From assembly GCA_030568195.1 (NCBI GenBank), contig JAJLTO010000003.1, forward strand, positions 1,138,501-1,202,500: 64,000 nucleotides of DNA. Direction: 5' to 3'. The stretch's first letter is position 1, and each line of letters opens with the position of its first letter. The translations under genes and the position numbers were made by a program. The stretch is from Dipodascopsis uninucleata var. uninucleata. Its lineage: Eukaryota > Ascomycota > Lipomycetes > Lipomycetales > Lipomycetaceae. The notes below the pieces were generated by a model, which was given only the letters and a program-made list of their open reading frames with translations, was not told the DNA's origin and made no database searches. Positions 11,201-21,100 of this stretch are shown here, one piece after another.

Positions 11201-11558
11201 GTTTATTATCAGCTGCACTCTTGGATCCTTCAATTACTGCCAAAATTTCATCTTGCTTGAAAAAAATAAAAAATTTCCTGTAAAATTTCTTTGCTGGGAG
11301 ATTGAAAATTACGCACCACCACAAAATATTAGGCGGTGCAAAATATATGTGGCGCAAGAAGGTCGCCTTAGAAATCGAGCCATAAAAGATAGGCTATTTG
11401 TACACATAAAACCTATTTGACAAATGCAGAAACGAAGAATCGCAGGAAGTGAACTTTTAAGAATCAAAGTAACTGATATAATAATATTAGCGGTAGAGGA
11501 GCTACCAATCAGGTGTATATCAATTAAGGTTGACTGTTGAAATGCAAAGTGTGCCAGA
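11201..11558. other. Divergent promoter RPA135 / SYS1
   Basis: This 358-nt region carries three AAAATTTC-like elements (11242-11249, 11270-11277, 11282-11289) and a near copy, GAAAATT, at 11303. They resemble the RRPE element (AAAAATTTT) found upstream of yeast ribosome-biogenesis and Pol I genes. A five-codon uORF precedes RPA135 (11251-11234, minus strand) and a six-codon one precedes SYS1. Confidence 0.45.
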
Positions 11559-11562
11559 ATGA
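11542..11562 (+). promoter_or_regulatory. uORF overlapping the SYS1 start as ATGA
   Basis: ATG at 11542 opens six codons (MQSVPE) and stops at TGA 11560-11562. That stop overlaps the SYS1 ATG (11559-11561) as ATGA. If it lies in the leader, it would favour termination-reinitiation control of SYS1. Confidence 0.4.
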
Positions 11563-12234
11563 GACGACCACGGACTTCAAGAGTCATCGACTCTCTAGCA
11601 CCTTCACGACTAGCTAAGCAAATCATAGTTCTACAAACATTATACTATTTAACAGCAGCAGTTTTGCTGATATTCACGTGCTTGGTATCAGGGACGGCCT
11701 TTTCACTAGATCTTCTATTTTCTTGGAAGACTATTAGAATTGATACGACTATTGGGTGGACCATATGCCTTGTATGGTTACTCAACAATGTGTTTAAGTA
11801 GGTAGATTGATCGTTTTGTAAGATCGCCAGTATGGATAATGCTAATATTGATCTGACTTAATTATAGTGTGCTATATTTGACATTGTTTGTTGGAAGGTC
11901 TAAACTAGTATGGGACTTCGTACTGACTATACATGGACTAAATTTGTTATTTACTACGCTTTACTCTCATCATGTTCCTGCCAGCCTGGTCTGGTGGGTA
12001 TTCCAGCTTGTCTCTATAGGTGCAATGGTGATGCTTGGAATATGGACGTCTAGATGGCGAGAACTGAGGGTTATGTATTTCTCATCACCGGCGACATCTA
12101 TGTCCAGAAGCGCAGAAAGAATCTCGCCGAGTATAGATGCAGAAAGCTATGAAATGGTGGATCGAGAGGCATTATATGACTCGAGGGACGACGTGACTAC
12201 TCCCTCCTCTAGCGGCAATAATCACCTTAAGTGA
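11559..12234 (+). CDS. SYS1: SYS1, Golgi membrane protein recruiting Arl3/ARFRP1, two exons
   Basis: Exons 11559-11797 and 11868-12234 encode 201 aa. The 70-nt intron has donor GTAGGT and a GCTAAT branch candidate. Splicing joins LLNNVF and VLYLTLF across an Asn codon with the spacing seen in yeast Sys1. Four membrane segments are visible: about 20-45, 60-85, 94-116 and 125-146. Family hallmarks are QIIVLQTLYYLTAAVLL, LLFSWKTIR, FVGRSKLVWDF and TSRWREL. The C-terminal tail is Ser-rich and acidic. Sys1 sits in the late Golgi and recruits Arl3, and through it Arl1 and golgins, when Arl3 is N-acetylated. It shares a divergent promoter with RPA135. Confidence 0.93.
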
Positions 12235-13072
12235 CTATTCGTGCTAATTAAATATCTGCATAGTCATTTGAAGTTTATGTTTTAAAACAGTACTATTTTT
12301 CTACTGTTTGGTACCGGGACATTTTCCACCGAACGTATGACGAAATTAGAATCCTCAAACACGGGCCATATCACACATCTAGCAAGTACGAGATAGACCC
12401 ACCAAGTTCAATTATTTGATATAATGGAGTTTGTCGCTAAAATGTTGTCAATTCAATACATTCTTCGATAATATACGATTAACATAAGGATATATGGAAA
12501 ATGTTTTGTATTGTAAACTGAGTTGTATAGTACATATTGTAAGGATAATAATAGTAATATTAATATATTTTGATCGAACGCTTAACCTTTTATGAAAAGT
12601 TATTCAGGCCAGCTTCAGTGATGTGTCTTATTTATGATATCGTTCAATCGAAAATTCCAAGAACGTTAAGTATAATACAAGTCATGATGCTTCAAGGCAA
12701 CTTAAAAAGATAAATGGAAAAGAACAATGAAGAACATTATACTTAACAAACATTAAACGTACAATAATGAAATACACCAAACAGACGACAAAGTCAGATA
12801 TCGCATAAATGTAAGAATCTAGCCTTTCTATTCTGGATACGAACAGTTCGTTCATATCTATGCACATATCACAATTTTCAGAATATTTTTTTAAATTCCA
12901 AACCTTCAGACGCCGATAAAAATCACACAAATTTAAACACATAAGATAGATATATAACCATATATACATAGATATCTCACGAACTAGAAATTCTCTCTTA
13001 GCTTTCTCTCGCTCACCTAACCTAACAAAATTAGATAGGACAATAGTCTATAAGGTCTTCAATCACCAAATT
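12235..13072. other. Convergent intergenic region SYS1 / PTC7
   Basis: This is 838 nt of AT-rich DNA. A 95-codon minus-strand frame at 12682-12969 is rich in Tyr, Ile, Leu and Cys, typical of AT-rich non-coding DNA, and I do not call it a gene. The region contains the UGUAUAUA site downstream of PTC7. Confidence 0.6.
12961..12968 (-). promoter_or_regulatory. UGUAUAUA octamer, candidate PUF-binding site in the PTC7 3' UTR
   Basis: The minus strand reads TGTATATA, 104 nt beyond the PTC7 stop. It matches UGUANAUA exactly. Function is inferred from the family consensus. Confidence 0.35.
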
Positions 13073-14350
13073 TCATTTTTGCTGAACAAACATAACCAAT
13101 GCAGTGATATCATCCGGTTTGCCACCCTTATACAGTACGTGCATCTGTCTTTGAGCCTCTAGAGCAAAAGGTCCATCTGTCTTGGAATCAAGACTTGCTT
13201 TCAGCGCTTGTGAAACTACTCTTTTTGCAACTATGTCAGACCCAGTAAATTCTCTATTTTCGCTAGGTTTTATAGAACCACTTTTCTTTTCTAAGATCCA
13301 ATTTCCACAATTGACCATTTCCTCATTAATAATTCTCAAACAATCATTAGGAGCAAGATTATCGAGAACACCATCTGTGCAAAACAAGATCACATCACCG
13401 TGCTTTAACTTGTGAGTGGCAAGATTTGCATCAGCAGGCTTATCATCGAAATGCTTACCTCCATATCGCGAATTTTGCTCAAGAAGCTTTTGTGGAATGA
13501 TGGCAAGCTGATATGGTGCATTGAAATAATGCGTTTGTGGCGATGACATATAGTGAATACGACCGTCCCGGAAAATGAAAAACCCGCTATCACCAAGGTT
13601 CGCTGTCTGAAGAGTTCCATTTCCGTGAGCAACTCCTATACAGGCAGTGGAACCGCCTGCCAAAACTGAACCCGAATTCTTGACAGAATTATATGCCGCA
13701 TCCAAAAGAACAAGAGGAGGAAAAGAAAATTTTGAGAGTTCATCCTTAACCGGAGTCTCATCTGTAGCGGAAAGCTGGGAAGCCATATCTGTCAAGGTGT
13801 CGGCCAAAGCACTCGAAAACTCCGTTGCATCAACACCAATCTCATTCCAACCACCAACCCCGTCGATAACACCTAGAGCTACTGATTGCTGGTCTTTCAA
13901 TTTTTGATAGAAAAATGCATCCTCTCCAGTTGCCGGTCTGTTGGATATCTTAGTAGAACTTGCGCCTGAAGAAGTAGATGTCCGACGCGATGACTTTACT
14001 CTTCTGTCCTTTGCATGGAAGGATGGTGAAATACAATATTGAAAAGGGACATTGCCTACTTGCTTTCCATTTAATGGATCAGCTACTCCATTATTAGGTC
14101 CATTACTATTACCAGCTATTCCTGTATTTGTCCCAGTATAAGAGGGCGCAAGTCCAATGCTCGAAGACTGCGCACTTGTAGAATGCGACTGTTGTTGTTG
14201 TTTTAGTAGACGCACATTTCTAGATTGCTGCACAATTATTCTATCAAGAAACGGATATTGCCACTGAAGTCGTCGAAATGCAAATAAAAGTGCTGCTGTG
14301 ATAGTCGGATATGCGGCTACTAGCAATGATAATCGCATTGGAGCCGGCAT
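13073..14350 (-). CDS. PTC7: Mitochondrial PP2C-type protein phosphatase
   Basis: Single exon, 425 aa. The N-terminus combines a hydrophobic segment (about residues 6-25) with a basic stretch (RRLQWQYPFLDRIIVQQSR), consistent with mitochondrial delivery. A low-complexity linker then leads to the PP2C fold at residues about 110-425. The metal-site signatures are intact: GEDAFF, VIDGVGGWNEIGVD, LGDSGFF, FCTDGVLDN and the terminal KPDDITALV. The DGVGGW plus VDA(T)EFS pattern is that of Ptc7/PPTC7, which dephosphorylates mitochondrial proteins including the coenzyme Q factor Coq7. Unlike S. cerevisiae PTC7, no in-frame intron is needed or evident. The 3' flank carries a UGUAUAUA octamer. Confidence 0.9.
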   Translation of the reverse strand: MPAPMRLSLLVAAYPTITAALLFAFRRLQWQYPFLDRIIVQQSRNVRLLKQQQQSHSTSAQSSSIGLAPSYTGTNTGIAGNSNGPNNGVADPLNGKQVGNVPFQYCISPSFHAKDRRVKSSRRTSTSSGASSTKISNRPATGEDAFFYQKLKDQQSVALGVIDGVGGWNEIGVDATEFSSALADTLTDMASQLSATDETPVKDELSKFSFPPLVLLDAAYNSVKNSGSVLAGGSTACIGVAHGNGTLQTANLGDSGFFIFRDGRIHYMSSPQTHYFNAPYQLAIIPQKLLEQNSRYGGKHFDDKPADANLATHKLKHGDVILFCTDGVLDNLAPNDCLRIINEEMVNCGNWILEKKSGSIKPSENREFTGSDIVAKRVVSQALKASLDSKTDGPFALEAQRQMHVLYKGGKPDDITALVMFVQQK

Positions 14351-15533
14351 CGTGGACTAGAAATATGACTCTTTATATAGGCAGTCCAGTCCAGTGCTCA
14401 TCGGTAACGTATTAAAAACAAATGAACTATCCACTTATATTCAGACTACCAGCCAGTTCCTCAAATAATCCGAAACCAAAATACGTCTTAACTAACTGAA
14501 ATGCTACTTTTTGTTAAGAAGTGTTAAGGATTTATTAAAAAAGAATTACGAGGATTTTTTTTCCGTAAAGTAGTCAGGCCGATGCAGAAGATTTTTTGCA
14601 CATATTTTATCTGGAGGGTTTCATACATTTTTAGCAGTCACTGTAAACTGCTAGTTAATTAAGGTTCAATTTCACGCAATATAGGGAAAAAGCTATCAAT
14701 TAAGGCGTGTAGTTTTGTCGTAGCATTATGAAAACATAACTTTAATGCACCCTTGGATTACAGATATGATACTCGTGGCAATGCCGTGATTCTCCGATGT
14801 GCGGAAAATGGAAATAGCAAATTCACTCTGTTTTTACATTTCGTTAATAAGATGGTGAGATAATAATAGCGGATTCTATTGTAAAGCATGCTATGAATTA
14901 GTAGTAATGAAATGCGGAGATTTTTAATTGTTACTATTGATATCTTGAAGGGCCGATTATTAGAAGTAGCACTGCCCATAAGAGAAAGCCGATAACCTAG
15001 AATTTCGATTGTATGATGGGAATGTCTATAATAGACTATTTATTAATGACGTCCAACTACGAACGAAAATATTTGTAAATCTAATATTCGGTAAGAGATA
15101 TTACTGGCTGCCTTAAGTTATCGAGAGATTTGAGACGGCGGGTTAACGGACCTCTGCTCTAGCTATGTAGTCTATGTGGTATCAGGTATGGGCTGGCCTG
15201 TCACTGGAGCATAAAGCGGGCTCTGTTGGTCAGCAAATGTAGATAGTGAGGTGTAAATTTTTGCGGTCACCCACAGATCACGATAAACTTCGTTATGAAG
15301 ATTATGGAACATGATTTCGTGCGGGGCTACTTTATATTCGTCGGAAAGAGAGATAACTCAAAGCTGAGTCCTTGACTATCAAAGATTTACTAGATCCATA
15401 GATAGTGAATGTACTGGTGAAAATCAGCAAGATAAGATAAATGTGTCATATTGGTACATTGTTTCGTATATTTAGTATTCATACATGAAAACAAGAACAA
15501 GGTTATATACATTTGACTACATTTGAACTTCTC
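14351..15533. other. Intergenic: PTC7 promoter and TCD 3' flank, with a GC-richer patch
   Basis: This is 1183 nt between two minus-strand genes. Most is AT-rich. A patch at about 15125-15330 is clearly richer in G and C, with no ORF of note; it is discussed in the findings as a possible small RNA gene. A 73-codon frame at 14758-14979 (minus strand) looks like chance. Confidence 0.5.
15504..15511 (-). promoter_or_regulatory. UGUAUAUA octamer, candidate PUF-binding site in the TCD 3' UTR
   Basis: The minus strand reads TGTATATA only 22 nt past the TCD stop codon. It matches UGUANAUA exactly. Confidence 0.4.
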
Positions 15534-17006
15534 TTAGCGATATTTACTGTATGCTTTTTCCTCATCAAATCTCTTTCTTACGAGATCTAAAACTGAAGGC
15601 GGATATATATCCTCTATATTTTCGTTCCCTTTTAAAACACGCTGCTCATGTTTCTTCACTTCTTCCCGTGTCATAAGTACCAAATTATCACAAGTCCATC
15701 CTCCAGTTTTAAGCCATTTTGTCAGAGCGATTCGGTTACCGCCACTTTCCCGAGACACGACTGACCTTCCTCTAAATACTTCCTCGACTAAATAGCCAAC
15801 GTCATTGACGTCGATTGGCAGTTTCTGGGAGCCTTCCAGCCTCATTTTCTGACCTGCCAGCTGATGCAAGACTGAATCGTATGTCTTGACCCTATTTCTA
15901 CCGACAATATATTCTTCCACAGGATATTCACCGATCTTAGTGAGGATAAATGTGGCGATGGCCAACCCAAATATGCCTGGCATAGTTCCCAAAACAGGGA
16001 GAATTCTGGCTCTAAAATCCTGCAGAACACCGAGCTCCTCTACCTTGCCCTGTTGATAGATATCTTCGTCTAATGGAAGGAGAGCTGCCTTATCAGGGCC
16101 AGGTTTCTCAGAAGAGAATACGACTGTAATGTTAGATACTATTCCTCGCAATCGCAGTCGCCGCCTAGTAGCCCTCGCGAGTGGGTCTTCCGCTGATCCT
16201 GAGATGTCATCAATCTGTATTCTAGTGGGATCTGCTTTGCATGCTGCACCCATAGCAGAAATTACCGGTAATTTATGGCTGTGACAATACGTCAAAAGAT
16301 CAACCTTAGTATCAATATTGTCGATGGCATCAACTACTATGGTAGGCGAATCCGACAAAAGCTCATCTGCTGACTCGTTATTCCATAATTCCACGCGTGC
16401 ATCGATCTCAACCCATGGGGCAATCGTTTTCAAATAGTTTCTTAAGCTCAATGCCTTTGGCGTTCCTACATCTGCCAATGTAGCGCTCGCATGTCGATTC
16501 AAAGATGAGAGAGTCACTTGATCGAAATCAATGATTCGCACTTTACCAATTCCTGACCTGACCAGCATGGTGATTACCCAGCTGCCGACACCTCCGCAGC
16601 CTACGACGACGACAAATGCGTTTCTAACCTTCTGAAGGCCCTTTTCTCCCAGAAATGCTCGATTACGTGCAAGCTGCTCGTCAATTAAAGTAGGGTCCCA
16701 TTTCTCCATATTTTCTGTACTCTCTTCTGTGATGTTAGCCATGCTATGTACTTCTGGAGCACCGTATCTGTTGAGATGGCTCACTTTAATGCGCCCCAAG
16801 GATTCATTGCTTTGACTACTTTGTCGGGAAATCGATGGTGAGGGATTTATGGTAGGTTCCAGAGATTCCTTGAGTTTCTTGAGCTTCTGTTCCCTGTCGT
16901 ACGCCTGATATGCTAGTGTTCCTGTTACTGACAGTGCTGATGTACCAACCACCAGTAGAGAAATCATTAGGAACGACGAATAGTTGCCTAACGAGAGGAG
17001 AGGCAT
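15534..17006 (-). CDS. TCD1: tRNA threonylcarbamoyladenosine dehydratase (TcdA/E1-like)
   Basis: Single exon, 490 aa. A membrane segment at about residues 10-35 fits the mitochondrial outer membrane location known for yeast Tcd1/Tcd2. The E1-like adenylation domain follows: nucleotide loop VVGCGGVGSWVI (about 135-146), IIDFDQVTLSSLNRHA, DAIDNIDTKVDLL and the AMGAACKADPTRIQI block, then RRRLRLRGI. Fungal Tcd enzymes use ATP to convert t6A37 in ANN-decoding tRNAs to its cyclic form. Whether this is the counterpart of Tcd1 or Tcd2 cannot be told; the symbol stands for the family. The C-terminal region is the fungal-type extension. A UGUAUAUA octamer follows the stop. Confidence 0.9.
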   Translation of the reverse strand: MPLLSLGNYSSFLMISLLVVGTSALSVTGTLAYQAYDREQKLKKLKESLEPTINPSPSISRQSSQSNESLGRIKVSHLNRYGAPEVHSMANITEESTENMEKWDPTLIDEQLARNRAFLGEKGLQKVRNAFVVVVGCGGVGSWVITMLVRSGIGKVRIIDFDQVTLSSLNRHASATLADVGTPKALSLRNYLKTIAPWVEIDARVELWNNESADELLSDSPTIVVDAIDNIDTKVDLLTYCHSHKLPVISAMGAACKADPTRIQIDDISGSAEDPLARATRRRLRLRGIVSNITVVFSSEKPGPDKAALLPLDEDIYQQGKVEELGVLQDFRARILPVLGTMPGIFGLAIATFILTKIGEYPVEEYIVGRNRVKTYDSVLHQLAGQKMRLEGSQKLPIDVNDVGYLVEEVFRGRSVVSRESGGNRIALTKWLKTGGWTCDNLVLMTREEVKKHEQRVLKGNENIEDIYPPSVLDLVRKRFDEEKAYSKYR

Positions 17007-18131
17007 TTTAGATTGCTTTTTTTCTTTCTTTCCTGTTTTCTATATATATATATATCAAATTGATTTTATAAGGTCCTTACGGTATGAGTAGATTGCAGGA
17101 TATCGAATTTTTTCTTCCTTCGGAATGGAGCTCCCGAAGAGGAAAAAAAATTAATTCACTTTTTAATAACATAATCAACTACGTCCCAACTACCATAAAA
17201 GCTCAACTGGTCTTAATCAGGTCAAAAGTGATCTACATTTATAATACAATACGAGACAGATTGTGTATACAATAAATATTATACAATTCTACATTCCAGC
17301 TCGAATCAAATTATCTCTTCCGCTGTAATTTGCGGAGAAATCATAGGTGCTTCTCTCTGGGTCAGAACAAGAGCACAGTTGACAAGGCACTTAGCCAACC
17401 AACGCATCCATTGTCTGTTATAAGCCACCATTCATACATATTCTTGCTGTATCTCAACAAACACGTAATTCTGAATGCCCATTGCCACTAATCGCTGTGC
17501 ATAAGACTGTTGGAGTATACATCGTCATCTGTTCACAATTTAAAAAAGTAGTCTGTGCTCTCTCACTCTTCGTTAAAAGAGGCATTAGCCAAGCCAATAG
17601 TAAAATAGCGCCTTAAAATTAATCAACGTGTATCTATCATGTACCTACAACGTGGTTTTACATAAACTCATGATTACTTCTTCCAGATCAGTGGCAACCA
17701 AGAGATGTAGAGAACAAGATTTGCAGATAATTTTCTACAAAGAATGATACTTAACATCTATGTATATATAATAATATCATAAAATAAATCCTTGCTTGGA
17801 GTGATTGGGTCGGAACAATTTCTTTGTCCCAACCTAAACTGGGTAAGAATCGCCTGAAAAAACCCCTTCAAAAACCTCAGTTTGCTAATGATACCATATT
17901 GAACTACTATACATTGGAAAGTAGATATTACTAGACACAGGCTATTCTGAATTAGTTGTTAGATAGTCAGTGGATTATAGTCGATAAAGGCAGTACAATC
18001 GCTTGAGCAGCAAAGCTGCTGGGCGGCCGAATACGGCGGATTGATATCGTATACATACAAGAAAGTACTAAGCAAGCGAAACGAGATTGAAGGTGGATTT
18101 GATCAGCAGGGCAAAACGATAACAAGTCATA
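17007..18131. other. Divergent promoter region TCD / Furry homologue
   Basis: This is 1125 nt. It holds a (TA)n tract at 17041-17055 next to TCD, and a perfect 6-bp hairpin with a three-base loop at 18006-18020 (AGCAGC/GCTGCT) in the likely 5' leader of the Furry gene. A GGGTAA sits at 17841. The 63-codon frame at 17084-17275 is not supported as a gene. Confidence 0.5.
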
Positions 18132-21100
18132 ATGACAAGCGTTGAGGACGTAAACGCTACAGAAGATGACATCAGAAAGCATTTGGACACTGATTCGAAG
18201 AGTTCTAATAATAATTTTGGTGACGGTCTGGCATTGCAGGCGGATCGAGGGGTGGATATGGCCCGGTTTGAGGACTTCTCGGGGTTTACAGAAAGCTCAA
18301 GTCTGCGGCCTGTTGCTGAAGCTCAACCAGTTGAACAATCGTCAACTTTTACATATCTAGATACAAACTTGCAACCTTCTTCTACTCTTTCGACTCCACA
18401 GCCTGTCGAAACTGATGAGAAGAGTGTCCAATCCCTGCCAGTTTTAAAACCACAGCACCCGCTACTCTCTCACCAAAATGACTCGAGTGTCCATGCTTCA
18501 TCATTTTCTATGGCATCCAGCGTGACATCGCTGACTCCATCGCACTGCGGATTTGATCCGAATTCAAGCGTGACTGCAGCTCAACAAAGTCCTACTACGT
18601 CGCCACCTTCTGTGCAAAGTTCACACGCAACTCCAAAGACACCACCAAGAGTGGAGATGCGTCGACAAATTTCTCTTAACAAACCTCAGCTGAACCGGTC
18701 TTTTTCTCTTGGAGGAGTCGCTGCGAGACGCAACCAGGCAATGCCGGGTTCTCCATTCGGTATGACACCGCCTATGTTCCGTCAAAACTCGAATGCCACT
18801 ACACCCTTGTCTCTCAATGGCCCTAGCTCACAAGAGCCAATCACGCCTGCAGAATATGCCCTCCATATTGTCTTTACTCAATTTGTTCGACATGCGGAGA
18901 AGAAGTTGAATATGTGTTTATCATATTCTATTGAAGATGAGCCACCAATAACTAGTTTACTAGGCAGTGGAGTTGATCCTGTATTCGATAAGATATTGGC
19001 TTCTCTCGGATACATCGCTAGACAAAAGCCTAGGCCAGTGATAGATGCTGTCATGTTCTGGAGAAAATCAAAATCTGAAGCTGCTACGGCTGCTGCTAGG
19101 GAAAAAATTGCTATGCAGCAGCAACATCAGCAGTTACTTCAGCAGCAACAGTCAATGCAAACTCAGCAAGCATCTGCATTACCTGGTTCTGTCTCTGGAC
19201 TACGGCATAAGGTTAGTAAAAGTCTATCAGATCGTTCTACAGGTAATAGAACTTTTGTTCCTCCAATTTCTCAGAATGGTCATAGCTATCATCGTCACCA
19301 TTACACGCTTGGTAATATTTTGTCTCCAATTTCTAATGGCGCGGCTATGTCATCTAAAGCGGGGGCAGATAATGTACAGCAGGCCGATAGGAAGAGTTTA
19401 ATATCCATTTATATTTTATGTAGAGTCTTGATTGAGGTGGTAAGGCAGACATCTGCTCATGTTCTCGGTGATGAAATGGGTGATAAGCTAGAAGAGATCG
19501 TGTTCAGGCAAATTAAAAGTGCAGATATTAACTTGTTAAATACAAGTGTCATCCGTGCTGCAAATTGGAATTTGTTCGCTGAGCTTTTGGGCGAAATGTC
19601 TCGATTACGATTTACAAGCGTGAGTGATAGATTTATTGCGGAGTTAGAAAAGGTTACTGGCGACTCTATGACGAAGGAGCAAGAAGTTAGTATCCAGCTT
19701 CTCATACATGGTATGAAATATCTTAAGTTAACTGTGTATCCTATGGACTGCTTTGAAGACTCAGCCGACTTCATTAAATCTGTTGCAAAGTTCTTTACTC
19801 GCTCTCATGGCCAGCGGATAAAGCAAGCATATTGTGAAGTACTTAATCAGTTGCTCTTATCCATTGCAGGAGTTGTCACAGCAGAAGTCAATCACCCCAC
19901 GTGGGTTTCGGCAATATCTATATGCTATCCAAAGGCGATCAATATGCTATCCAAACAACGTTACTGGCAATATGCATATCCACTTGCTTGTACATTACTA
20001 TGTGTAGCGCCGGTGGATTACTTCACTGAGAACTGGGTGTCATTACTTGACATGGGTTTTGCAAAGCTGAAGGATAAGAGCTGTCGTGTTATAGTTATTA
20101 ACTGTATCACAAGAATGATGTGGGTTTATCTTCGGCGCTGTACTGAATCTCTCAACAATGCGACTAAACGCTTAGATTACATTACTAGAATGCTTTTCGG
20201 GTCAAGTTTGAAGAAGAATCTACTTTCAGGGGACCCAGCTATCATTGAGGGATGTGTTCAGCTTGTAAGATTTATTGGCGCTACTCATCAGGATTATGCT
20301 CTTCGAAATATCGTTTTTCCACTCCTTGGATCTGACAGCTTCTCTTCTCAGTCACTAACTGACATGACAGATACCCAGTCTCCCGAGAGAATGCAAATTA
20401 GTACCAGAGCTTTTTTATGGATACTTCATGATGCTGTCAAAAATATTGCACCTCCATTCTATGTTAAAGAAACTTCTAGTCAAATTACTTCACAGGAGAA
20501 TTCGGATACATTGGATATACTAAATACACCCACTAATCCTACTCTTAAAGATTATTATCAAAAGTTTTCGCAAGTGCTAAGTAAAATCGTCCTCACTTGT
20601 GACAGTAAGTTTGGTAACCAGCTTCAGGAAGAAAGGGCTCTGTACACTCCAAAAAGCGCAAATAGTTCCTTTTCATTTTCTGGGTCGAACGGGTATTCCA
20701 CTGGAAGCGCCGGTGACACTCTGCATGCTAATTACGAACTCTTGCTAACACTGTTTGATGCTATTCCACACTGTGTTCCATCTTTGGTCAGTCCTAGTAA
20801 AATAGTTGAGATGCTGTGCAAAGGAACTATTCATTTTGATGAGAGAGTTTCCATCTCAGCGGCAAATTCTTTGAAAGCACTGGCAAAGAGCGGCAAGTAT
20901 CCCGCGCAAACAATAGTCACTGGATTTGCACGATTTGCTTTTAATTTTGACGAGAAGTTTTCCATACTTGGCGACAGTGACGACAGTATTCCCGATGTAT
21001 CTGTAACTGTCGAAAATAATCTCCGTCTTTATGTTGAATTATTGAATATTTGGATCAATTTGATACGAGAGAAAACAGCCGAACATAGAGAGCAAAATGC

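Noticed and set aside
12682-12969. 95-codon minus-strand frame between SYS1 and PTC7
   Set aside because: Composition is Tyr/Ile/Cys/Leu-rich as expected of AT-rich non-coding DNA; no motif, and it lies in a 3'-3' interval.
13073-14350. Retained-intron membrane isoform of PTC7 as in S. cerevisiae
   Set aside because: No in-frame segment with good donor, branch and acceptor signals was seen; the hydrophobic segment is at the very N-terminus instead.
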